NCBI RefSeq assembly: GCF_000421165.1
Contig: NZ_ATWI01000009.1
Location: forward strand, 434,001 to 498,000
Source: Marinobacter daepoensis DSM 16072
GTDB lineage: Bacteria; Pseudomonadota; Gammaproteobacteria; Pseudomonadales; Oleiphilaceae
Length of the DNA: 64,000 nucleotides
Direction of reading: 5' to 3'
Shown here: positions 12,545 through 19,368 of the stretch, one piece after another
Position numbering within the stretch: the first letter of the stretch is position 1
How the letters are laid out: every line of letters starts with the position of its first letter
Position numbers and translations under genes: made by a program
The notes under the pieces: model-generated
The model's input: the letters and a program-made list of their open reading frames with translations, nothing else
What the model was told of the DNA's origin: nothing
The model's database searches: none

Positions 12545-12976
12545 ATGTCCACCTACAAGAAAATGCTGGTTGCCATCGACCTGACCGAAGAGGCGCCGCA
12601 GGTTCTGAACAAAGCCAAGGCCATCTGTGACGCACAGGGAGCTGAGCTGTTGCTGGTTCATGTGGTAGAGCCGGTTGGTTACGCCTACGGTGGCGATATC
12701 CCGATGGACCTGTCCGAGCTGCAGGATCAGCTGGACAAGGCTGCTCGCGAACAGCTGGGCAAATATGGGGAAGAGTATGGCATCGGTGCAGACAGGCAGG
12801 TTGTAACCGTTGGTCGCCCCGAATCAGAAATTCATCGACTGGCTAAAGAGCATAACGTTGATCTGGTCATTGTAGGCAGCCATGGCCGCAAGGGCTTCCA
12901 GCTATTGCTGGGCTCAACGGCCAACGGCGTTCTGCATGGTACCGAGTGCGACGTGCTCGCCATTCGCATCCATTAA
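12545..12976 (+). CDS. Universal stress protein, UspA family
   Basis: A small cytoplasmic nucleotide-binding protein of 143 residues. It shows the UspA fold start (MLVAIDLTEEAPQVLNKA), the LLLVHVVEP strand, and the C-terminal ATP-type loop VGSHGRKGFQLLLGSTA (G-2x-G-8/9x-G-S), so nucleotide binding is likely. AAAGGAGC lies just before the ATG. It is monocistronic, with a possible oxygen-responsive promoter and a terminator shared with the convergent gene. Its specific stress role cannot be inferred. Confidence 0.93.
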   Translation: MSTYKKMLVAIDLTEEAPQVLNKAKAICDAQGAELLLVHVVEPVGYAYGGDIPMDLSELQDQLDKAAREQLGKYGEEYGIGADRQVVTVGRPESEIHRLAKEHNVDLVIVGSHGRKGFQLLLGSTANGVLHGTECDVLAIRIH

Positions 12977-12987
12977 TCGATGGCTGG

Positions 12988-13007
12988 AGGGGGAATTTAC
13001 TCCCCCT
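12988..13007. terminator. Terminator between usp and the convergent cysteine-cluster gene
   Basis: AGGGGGA / TCCCCCT stem with ATTTAC loop. It overlaps the final codons of the gene on the minus strand and has only short T runs, so strength is uncertain. Confidence 0.5.
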
Positions 13008-13665
13008 TCATCCTTGCCTGCAGCTTTCTTAACTGACTCTCCAGTGAGACACTGACACTGGACGCCATCGAAAAAAAGTTAAGCAACGCTTTGAGATTAC
13101 TATCCCCTTTGCACACGGCGTGTATTCTTTGCCAAAGCGCCTGATTAACAAGCTGGAGCCGTTGATTCCTCTCCACAAGCCCTTTCAGCTCCCAGTCCGC
13201 CTCATGCTGATTACGCTTCGCAAACAACTGCTGAAGCAAATAGTAACCAACACTACGCATCACGAACTCATCGCTATTGGCAAATGGCAGGTGATGAAGG
13301 GCCATCGGCTTGAGCTCTGACAACACAGGGCAGCCACTGTTCGCCATTTTTAACCCCAACAGCGACCGCAGAGCCTCTTCCAGCGTGGTCTGCTTAAAAT
13401 AGGATCGACGCTCATCGGTCACCGTCACATCAACCTTCTGATAAGCATCTTCCGCCTGAAACGCCTCCACAACCGGCAAGATTCCGACTGCCGCCGGGCA
13501 ATTCGGGGTGTTAGCCGGCCCCAAAGGGCAATTCGAGCACTGACAATGCTGCAACCGAACCCAGGCAGGCGGTGTCTGCTCTGGTGGACGCAATTCAGGC
13601 TCCCCGGTCACCCTGAATACAATATTACGACCGTCCTCAAACCTGAAACTGTAGTCAATTTTCAT
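12997..13665 (-). CDS. Conserved-looking protein of unknown function with a Cys4 cluster
   Basis: A 222-residue soluble protein that I cannot assign. It starts MKIDYSFRFEDGRNIVFRV, then has a compact cysteine group HCQCSNCPLGPANTPNCP (Cys41, 43, 46, 56) that looks like a metal or Fe-S site, a later SGCPVLSELKPMALHHLPF segment and a helical C-terminal half with a coiled-coil look. The ATG at 13665 overlaps the uup stop codon as TGATG, so translation is probably coupled to Uup; the ten-codon upstream extension is less likely. Being third in the MOSC-uup operon suggests, but does not prove, a link with ribosome- or stress-related work. Confidence 0.75.
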   Translation of the reverse strand: MKIDYSFRFEDGRNIVFRVTGEPELRPPEQTPPAWVRLQHCQCSNCPLGPANTPNCPAAVGILPVVEAFQAEDAYQKVDVTVTDERRSYFKQTTLEEALRSLLGLKMANSGCPVLSELKPMALHHLPFANSDEFVMRSVGYYLLQQLFAKRNQHEADWELKGLVERNQRLQLVNQALWQRIHAVCKGDSNLKALLNFFSMASSVSVSLESQLRKLQARMKGE

Positions 13666-15599
13666 CAATTCGCCTGTTCTTCCAGCTCCATCCACCGCTC
13701 AATCACCGACTCAAGACGCGCTTCGGCGTCCGCCAATTGCTCCAGAGTAGACGATACCTCTTCCGGTGGACCTGAATAAAAATTCGCGCCGGAAATCTTA
13801 TCCTGAAGCTCGGCAACCTGCTTCTCTAACAATTCGATTTTGCCCGGCAATTGCTCCAGCTCAAGTTTAAGCTTATAGCTGAGTTTTGCAGGCTTTGATT
13901 TTGCCGACTGCCCCACACTCCCGCCAACCGACTGTTCTTTTTTCGCCAAAGTGTCGGGTTTGTCACGCTTGTCCTGCTTGTCCAGGCGACTGCCGGAGCT
14001 CTCAGCGGGGAATCGCCCCCCCTGACGGCGCCAGTCACTGTAGCCTCCGACATACTCAGCCACAGCCCCCGAGCCATCAAGGAAGATGGTGTCGGTTACA
14101 ACATTGTCGAGGAACTCCCGGTCGTGGCTGATCACAATAACCGTGCCCTTGAACTCCGCCAGCTGCTCTTCCAGCAACTCCAGCGTTTCGACATCAAGAT
14201 CGTTTGTTGGCTCATCCAGAACCAGAATGTTAGCAGGCTTACTGAACAGCTTTGCCAGTAACAGGCGCGCCCGCTCGCCCCCGGAGAACACCCGCACAGG
14301 AGAACGCGCCCGTTCCGGTGTAAAGAGGAATTCCTGAAGGTATCCAAGGACGTGCTTGCTCTGACCGTTGATGTCAATGAATTCACGACCTTCCGCCAGG
14401 TTATCCAGAGCGTTTCGCTGAAGACCCAGTTCTCCGCGGAGCTGATCGAAATAGGCAACCTGAAGGTTAGTGCCAAGCCGTATGCTTCCTTCGGTTGGCT
14501 GCAATTCTCCCAGAAGGAGGCGCACCAGTGTTGTCTTGCCGGTACCATTTTCACCAACCAGCCCGATCTTATCGCCGCGAAGGATCGTCAGATCCATTTC
14601 ACGCACGACCGCCTCTCCTGAACCATAGGCAAAACCGGCACCACGCGCCTCTGCCACCAGCTTTCCGGATATATCGGCTTGCTCTACAGCGAAACTCGCA
14701 GTACCACCACGAACCCGACGCTGCCGATGCTCCTCACGCATCGCCTTAAGCGCCCTCACCCGCCCCATGTTCCGGGTACGTCGAGCTTTAATGCCCTGCC
14801 GAATCCAGGCTTCCTCCTGCTTCAGGCGCTTGTCAAAAAGGGCATTCTGACGCTCCTCTTCTTCCAGCGCCTTCTCTTTCAGCTCCAGATAACGGTCATA
14901 GCTGGCCGCAAAACTCACCAGCTTCCCACGGTCCAACTCTACAACCCGAGTGGCCATTCGGCGTATAAACGCTCGATCATGACTGACAAACAGCATGGCA
15001 CCCCGGAATTGCCCAAGGGTCTCTTCCAGCCACGCAATGGCGGGGACGTCCAGATGGTTGGTCGGCTCATCCAGCAAAAGGATATCCGGGTCCGCAACCA
15101 GCGCTTTTGCCAGAAGCACACGCCGCTGCCAGCCTCCCGACAGAGTATTGAGCACACGGTCGGGATCAACGCCGTACTGCCCCAGGATCGTTGTGACCTT
15201 CTGGTCTAGCCGCCAGCCGTCGAGCGCCTCCAGCCGTTCCTGAACCTTCATAAGGCGCTCGAGACCAGCCTCATCGGCCTGCAGGGAAAGACGATGAAAC
15301 TCCGCCAGCAAGTCCCCCGTCTCCGGGAACGCAGATGCCACAACATCATAGGCTGTCCGGGTGTCGTCTGACGGAAGGCTCTGCGGCAGAACCGACAAAA
15401 CCGAGCCCTCTTCCAGGCGAACAATACCACCGTCCGGGGTCACTTCCCCGCTGACAATTTTAAGAAGCGTGGACTTCCCTTCGCCGTTGCGCCCCAATAG
15501 ACAAACCCGCTCGCCGGGTTCCACCATAAGGCCGGCGTCATCAAGCAACGGATGCATTCCGTAGGCGAGAGAGATCCGATCAAGCGTTAACAAAGGCAC
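13665..15599 (-). CDS. uup: ABC-F ATPase Uup
   Basis: A 644-residue cytoplasmic ABC-F protein with two ATP-binding domains and no membrane segment. Walker A motifs are LLGRNGEGKST and LVGENGTGKTT; signatures are LSGGWQRRVLLAKAL and FSGGERARLLLAKL; both Walker B regions end in DEPTN. The linker KARRTRNMGRVRALKAM and the C-terminal coiled coil (KLSYKLKLELEQLPGKI) are typical of Uup, which binds branched DNA and associates with ribosomes. The start is GTG at 15599, with AGGAGAATTG upstream. It follows the MOSC gene after 4 bases and is coupled to the next gene. Confidence 0.95.
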   Translation of the reverse strand: MPLLTLDRISLAYGMHPLLDDAGLMVEPGERVCLLGRNGEGKSTLLKIVSGEVTPDGGIVRLEEGSVLSVLPQSLPSDDTRTAYDVVASAFPETGDLLAEFHRLSLQADEAGLERLMKVQERLEALDGWRLDQKVTTILGQYGVDPDRVLNTLSGGWQRRVLLAKALVADPDILLLDEPTNHLDVPAIAWLEETLGQFRGAMLFVSHDRAFIRRMATRVVELDRGKLVSFAASYDRYLELKEKALEEEERQNALFDKRLKQEEAWIRQGIKARRTRNMGRVRALKAMREEHRQRRVRGGTASFAVEQADISGKLVAEARGAGFAYGSGEAVVREMDLTILRGDKIGLVGENGTGKTTLVRLLLGELQPTEGSIRLGTNLQVAYFDQLRGELGLQRNALDNLAEGREFIDINGQSKHVLGYLQEFLFTPERARSPVRVFSGGERARLLLAKLFSKPANILVLDEPTNDLDVETLELLEEQLAEFKGTVIVISHDREFLDNVVTDTIFLDGSGAVAEYVGGYSDWRRQGGRFPAESSGSRLDKQDKRDKPDTLAKKEQSVGGSVGQSAKSKPAKLSYKLKLELEQLPGKIELLEKQVAELQDKISGANFYSGPPEEVSSTLEQLADAEARLESVIERWMELEEQAN

Positions 15600-15603
15600 A
15601 GTT

Positions 15604-16401
15604 TCAATTCTCCTGCTTCAAGACGGTTACCGAGTCGCCTACTGCGATCGTGCCAACACTGTCGTGTACGGCGTTCTGACCGAAAATGATCCCGTTCGGC
15701 GTCTTTCGATAGCCGGCAAGGGTTTTAAGCGGCTGAACGTCGGTATCTTTCTTGCCAGTATCCGGGTCTACCGTCGTCATCACGCAGCGGGAACAGGGTT
15801 TGACCAGTTGCAACTGAACGTCACCAATCCGCATCGTCTGCCAGACGTCCTCTTCCCAGGCATCAGCTCCCTCAATCACGATATTCGGGCGAAAACGACG
15901 CATATCAATGGCGAGCTCAAGCCTGGAATTCAACTCCTCGAGCGATGACTGATTGACGACCAGAAACGGAAAACCGTCGGCAAATCCCACGCGACGAGGC
16001 TCACTGACCCACTCGCGATCAACCCTTCGGTACGAATCATCGTCCATATAAACGAACCGCAACGACGTTCCACAGTATCTACTTAACGCCAGGCCAGCCG
16101 CCTCAGCCCCCATCGTCCCGACCACCTGATCCTTCCACACGGTTACCCCCGTGGTCTCTGAACCAGGCTCCAGACGGTAGCGCCCCTCTTCCGGAATCTG
16201 GACAACCACACAGCCTTCCTCCAACGAGGTACGAACATTCGCAAGTTGAGGCAGCTGTCGCTGAGTGATAAATCGATTCTGGTCGTCGACAAGCATCCAG
16301 CGACGATCTCCCCGAGGCCCGAATTCGTCCAGCTCCAGGCGGGTGACCGGGATCCCTGCCAGGGATTTAACCGGATAGATATAGAGAGATCTGACCTTCA
16401 T
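15604..16401 (-). CDS. MOSC domain protein, YcbX-like
   Basis: A 265-residue protein with an N-terminal MOSC beta-barrel (KVRSLYIYPVKSLAGIPV) and a C-terminal MOSC domain ending in the conserved LVKPCSRCVMTTVDPDTG motif, whose cysteine is the expected molybdenum-cofactor site. Members such as YcbX reduce N-hydroxylated compounds. The ATG at 16401 is chosen because the longer open frame upstream is simply the tRNA-Gly sequence read as protein. Unlike YcbX of enteric bacteria, no C-terminal ferredoxin domain is present. It leads the uup operon. Confidence 0.88.
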   Translation of the reverse strand: MKVRSLYIYPVKSLAGIPVTRLELDEFGPRGDRRWMLVDDQNRFITQRQLPQLANVRTSLEEGCVVVQIPEEGRYRLEPGSETTGVTVWKDQVVGTMGAEAAGLALSRYCGTSLRFVYMDDDSYRRVDREWVSEPRRVGFADGFPFLVVNQSSLEELNSRLELAIDMRRFRPNIVIEGADAWEEDVWQTMRIGDVQLQLVKPCSRCVMTTVDPDTGKKDTDVQPLKTLAGYRKTPNGIIFGQNAVHDSVGTIAVGDSVTVLKQEN

Positions 16402-16497
16402 GGTTACACCTTTTCGGTTGCCGACTGAACGGTAATGGCTGCCGAGTATAACTGACGAGACTTCTGACTGGTGGGAAATGAGGTACTGAAAACGAAG

Positions 16498-16520
16498 AAA
16501 CCCGGCCATTGGCCGGGTTT
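16498..16520 (-). terminator. Hairpin after tRNA-Gly
   Basis: CCCGGCC / GGCCGGG stem with ATT loop, flanked by AAA and TTT, just 3' of tRNA-Gly. The minus strand continues TTTCTTCG, which fits a terminator. Confidence 0.7.
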
Positions 16521-16528
16521 CCTGAATC

Positions 16529-16604
16529 TGGAGCGGGAAACGAGATTCGAACTCGCGACCCCAACCTTGGCAAGGTTGTGCTCTACCAACTGAGCTATTC
16601 CCGC
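16529..16604 (-). tRNA. tRNA-Gly (GCC anticodon)
   Basis: A 76-base cloverleaf including encoded CCA. The acceptor GCGGGAA pairs with TTCCCGC, the discriminator is T, the anticodon loop is CTTGCCAAG with GCC, and the T arm is GCGAGTTCGAATCTCGT. It reads GGC and GGU/GGC glycine codons. Confidence 0.97.
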
Positions 16605-16641
16605 TGACTGTCCTCAGGGCGTTGCCTGACAACGGCTGCGT

Positions 16642-16669
16642 ATTCTACTGATAACTTTCTGGGCGTCAA
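16642..16669 (-). promoter_or_regulatory. Predicted promoter of tRNA-Gly
   Basis: TTGACG (16669-16664) and TAGAAT (16647-16642) are 16 bases apart on the minus strand, about 38 bases ahead of the mature tRNA. An A/T-rich tract lies just upstream (16680-16690), like an UP element. Confidence 0.65.
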
Positions 16670-16786
16670 TACTTTCGTGATTTTTTTTTCAGGTTTCAAT
16701 ACAACCCTTGCTTTCGGCACCTCAGGCAACGAGCCAGCCAAAACCGATGGCACAACTCGTTCAATGAGTCGGCCACTCAGAACAAG

Positions 16787-17389
16787 CTACTGCCCAAATC
16801 GGCGAGCACCCTTCAGATACTGCAGCTCCTCAGGGGTGCTGGATCGCTTTAGTGCCTGGTTACGATGAGGAAAACGACCAAACTTGACGATAATCTCCCG
16901 ATGATCATGGGCCGATTGAAGAAAGCTACCAAGGAACTCCCCGGGCACCCCATAGGTTGTTGCTGCGAGTTGCTGATAACACTCTACGGACAGATCCTGA
17001 TCTTTGCGCTTCTCTGAGTGCTGCAGAGGCATATAAAGAAAAGCTCGCTGTACTGCGGGCAACTCAAGATCCTGCCCCCGCTCCATCGCCCGTCGGCAGA
17101 GCTCTCTGGCCAGCCGATCATTCTCAAATGCCATGGCTCCGCCGCGAAAAATATTGCGGGTAAACTGATCCAGCAAAAGAATCTCTGCCAACGCGCCACC
17201 GGGCGCACCCCGCCAATGGTCGAGCCCCTGCTCCGAGGCAAACAGAACCAGAGACATAAACCTACGCCGAATTTCCTGATCGAAAGCCCGGTCACTGCGG
17301 AACCACTTGCTCCTGTGTTCCCGGTCCGGGAGACCTTGCTCATCCAATTTTCCAAACCAGAAATCCAGTAGCTCTTTCCAATCGAACAT
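16787..17389 (-). CDS. DUF924 family protein
   Basis: A 200-residue helical protein of the DUF924 family, whose biochemical role is not known to me. Conserved pieces are DFWFG at the start, LLLDQFTRNIFRG in the middle, and the C-terminal KFGRFPHRNQAL motif. The ATG at 17389 (MFDWKELLDFWFG) gives the family length; the open frame extends 31 codons upstream with unrelated sequence. It is divergent from the CbiX gene and not linked to an operon. Confidence 0.88.
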   Translation of the reverse strand: MFDWKELLDFWFGKLDEQGLPDREHRSKWFRSDRAFDQEIRRRFMSLVLFASEQGLDHWRGAPGGALAEILLLDQFTRNIFRGGAMAFENDRLARELCRRAMERGQDLELPAVQRAFLYMPLQHSEKRKDQDLSVECYQQLAATTYGVPGEFLGSFLQSAHDHREIIVKFGRFPHRNQALKRSSTPEELQYLKGARRFGQ

Positions 17390-17489
17390 ATGACAACTCC
17401 CTGATACATTTATACAGAGCAACAGAGCACTTACCAACGCCTCCTCAACGTACGATTGAGGAACAGGACACGACCAGAGCAAAGGCCCT

Positions 17490-17867
17490 ATGACGCAGCC
17501 CCATCAGATCATTCTATTAGCTCACGGCAGCAGCGACATCCGCTGGTGCGAAACGTTCGAGAAACTGGCGGAACCCACCGTTCAGTCCATAGAGAACGCA
17601 GCCATTGCGTATATGGAGCTGGCAGAGCCATCGCTCGATACCATAATCGCTCAGGCATCCCGCTCAGGTGCTAGGAGGTTTACCGTGGTTCCCCTGTTTC
17701 TTGCGGCAGGCCGACACCTGCGGAAGGATGTCCCTGCCATGATAGAAAAACTGGAAGCCGAGCATCAGGTCAGCATCCGGCTGGCAGAACCTATTGGCAC
17801 CAACCCAAAGCTTGGCCTCGCCATCCGAGAAGTCGTTCGGGACGAACTTGGGCGGGCCGAAAGCTGA
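17490..17867 (+). CDS. Short CbiX-type sirohydrochlorin chelatase-like protein
   Basis: A single-domain chelatase-fold protein of 125 residues. ILLAHGSSD holds the N-terminal catalytic-type histidine and VVPLFLAAGRHLRKDVP the second, as in CbiX/SirB enzymes that insert Co or Fe into sirohydrochlorin. Its length is that of small single-domain CbiX proteins rather than the duplicated 260-residue enzymes. No other cobalamin or sirohaem gene is nearby, so the metal and substrate are open. Start ATG at 17490; it lies 29 bases before the epimerase gene. Confidence 0.85.
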   Translation: MTQPHQIILLAHGSSDIRWCETFEKLAEPTVQSIENAAIAYMELAEPSLDTIIAQASRSGARRFTVVPLFLAAGRHLRKDVPAMIEKLEAEHQVSIRLAEPIGTNPKLGLAIREVVRDELGRAES

Positions 17868-17896
17868 GAACCACTCAGCATATCCGGAGGACCACC

Positions 17897-18802
17897 ATGG
17901 GCAAACAGATACTGCTAACAGGCGCTACCGGTTTTATTGGGCACATTCTGTGTCGCAGATTAATGGCAGAAGGTCACTCATTGACTGTTCTTAGCCGCCA
18001 GTCTGCAGACGCTGCGAAGTCAGTTTGCGGCAGAGTGGAAGTGGTCCAGACACTGGATACGTTACGCGCTCACCCTGGATTTGATGCGGTCATTAATCTC
18101 GCAGGCGAAGGCATTGCCGACAAACGGTGGTCCGATGCCCGAAAACAAACGCTTCGGAGCAGTCGTATCGAGCTGACCCGGAATCTGGTGCAGATAGTGA
18201 GATCCTGGCAGAAGCTGCCAGAGGTGATGGTATCAGGATCCGCTGTGGGATATTACGGAGACCAGGGGGATTCCCTGGTTACCGAGGACACCCCCCCTCA
18301 TGACGAATTCACCCACCGCCTGTGCCGCGACTGGGAGCAGGAAGCTCTGGAACTCCAGGCCGACGATGTTCGCGTTTGCCTGTCCAGAACCGGAATCGTG
18401 ACAGGCCGTCATGGAGGTTTTCTGCAAAGAATGCTTCTTCCCTTTAAACTGGGCCTGGGCGGGAGACTGGGGGCCGGACAACAATTCATGCCCTGGGTTC
18501 ATCGTGAGGACGTGGTGTCCGGCCTGCTCTGGATGATGGAAACTCCTTCAGCAAACGGGGCCTACAACATGGTCAGCCCCAATCCTGTGACCAATCGGGT
18601 ATTCACTCAAACCCTGGCACAAACCCTCCATCGCCCCGCTCTGGTTCCAGTACCTGCTGCCGCTCTTAAACTGATGCTCGGCGAAATGGCGAGCCTGCTG
18701 CTGACAGGTCAAAAGGCAATCCCGAGACGGCTACAGGAAGAGGGCTTCAAATTTCGCTACACAGAGCTTGAAGCTGCCCTGAAGGAAAGCACGGGAAATT
18801 AA
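17897..18802 (+). CDS. TIGR01777 family SDR epimerase (YfcH/SDR39U1-like)
   Basis: A 301-residue extended short-chain dehydrogenase. The NAD(P) motif GATGFIGHILCRRL is at the N-terminus, followed by VINLAGEGIADKRWSDARKQ and SGSAVGYYG, the family landmarks; the C-terminal DUF1731-type segment AIPRRLQEEGFKFRY is present. The usual YxxxK is replaced by the YYGD region, typical of this family, and its natural substrate is unknown. CGGAGGACCACC precedes the ATG. It probably shares a transcript with the CbiX gene. Confidence 0.93.
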   Translation: MGKQILLTGATGFIGHILCRRLMAEGHSLTVLSRQSADAAKSVCGRVEVVQTLDTLRAHPGFDAVINLAGEGIADKRWSDARKQTLRSSRIELTRNLVQIVRSWQKLPEVMVSGSAVGYYGDQGDSLVTEDTPPHDEFTHRLCRDWEQEALELQADDVRVCLSRTGIVTGRHGGFLQRMLLPFKLGLGGRLGAGQQFMPWVHREDVVSGLLWMMETPSANGAYNMVSPNPVTNRVFTQTLAQTLHRPALVPVPAAALKLMLGEMASLLLTGQKAIPRRLQEEGFKFRYTELEAALKESTGN

Positions 18803-18816
18803 TTTAAAAAAAAGTG

Positions 18817-18845
18817 TTGACACTCCCCGGCGCCATACTTAATAT
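18817..18845 (+). promoter_or_regulatory. Strong promoter of tRNA-Glu
   Basis: TTGACA (18817-18822), 17-base spacer, TAATAT (18840-18845), then a GC-rich discriminator (ACGCGCCACC). An A-rich stretch at 18803-18813 lies upstream. The GC discriminator is the usual mark of stringently controlled stable-RNA promoters. Confidence 0.85.
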
Positions 18846-18884
18846 ACGCGCCACCTCGACGAGGCAAGCTTTTGAAAACGTTGC

Positions 18885-18960
18885 GTCCCCTTCGTCTAGT
18901 GGCCTAGGACTCCGCCCTTTCACGGCGGCAACAGGGGTTCGAACCCCCTAGGGGACGCCA
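18885..18960 (+). tRNA. tRNA-Glu (TTC anticodon)
   Basis: A 76-base cloverleaf with encoded CCA. Acceptor GTCCCCT pairs with AGGGGAC, discriminator G; anticodon loop CTTTCAC gives TTC; T arm AGGGGTTCGAACCCCCT. It stands alone rather than in an rRNA operon. Confidence 0.97.
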
Positions 18961-18981
18961 ATTTTTCAACTGACCTGATCG

Positions 18982-19131
18982 TCAGCTGCCATGACCGCTC
19001 CGGTGGAGCTTATCTTGTTTGGCAGCATGGCTTTTCTGATCTTTTATAACAAAGATCCCTACCCCAACGAAAAAGCCAATCATCAGAAGTACGGTCACAA
19101 TACCTGCGATTACAACGGCGTCCATATACAT
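18982..19131 (-). CDS. ccoM: Small membrane protein, likely cbb3 oxidase subunit CcoM
   Basis: A 49-residue protein, MYMDAVVIAGIVTVLLMIGF at the start, with one membrane helix (about residues 5-29), a short KDQKS basic exit and a polar tail. The ATG at 19131 has a textbook ribosome site (AACAGGAGATAACGCC); a second ATG is at 19125. From memory it resembles CcoM, the small helix found bound to the cbb3 cytochrome oxidase of Pseudomonas stutzeri and encoded away from the ccoNOQP operon (pattern D-VV-AG-VTV-LM, ending in KD). A perfect Anr/FNR box lies 67 bases upstream, as expected for a low-oxygen oxidase part. The name is an inference; the gene itself is well supported. Confidence 0.7.
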   Translation of the reverse strand: MYMDAVVIAGIVTVLLMIGFFVGVGIFVIKDQKSHAAKQDKLHRSGHGS

Positions 19132-19197
19132 GGCGTTATCTCCTGTTACTGAAGAACTTGATTGAGCTCAGGTTACGCTCGCGGCGTATGTGTCGTA

Positions 19198-19211
19198 TTG
19201 ATCTGCATCAA
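19198..19211 (-). promoter_or_regulatory. Anr/FNR box upstream of the CcoM-like gene
   Basis: TTGATCTGCATCAA matches the FNR/Anr consensus TTGAT-N4-ATCAA at all ten positions. Centred at 19204.5, it predicts a start near 19163 with TAACCT (19175-19170, minus strand) as the -10, leaving a leader of about 32 bases. The 158 bases from the box to the GGDEF-EAL start show nothing else I can name. Confidence 0.8.
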
Positions 19212-19368
19212 GCACATTTCGTCATTGCAGTAATTGTCAAACTGAGACATTCACCCCCTATTTCTCCCGATTTATCCTGAGTTTGCAGCGCATTTGCGAC
19301 AAAGTGCTGCTATAGTCGAATTCAAGGGAAAGAAGGTAACAACGACAGGGATCGCTTCCGTTATTGCT

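Noticed and set aside
16402-16632. N-terminal extension of the MOSC protein
   Set aside because: It is the tRNA-Gly gene translated (NSSVGRAQPCQGWGREFES), a known annotation trap.
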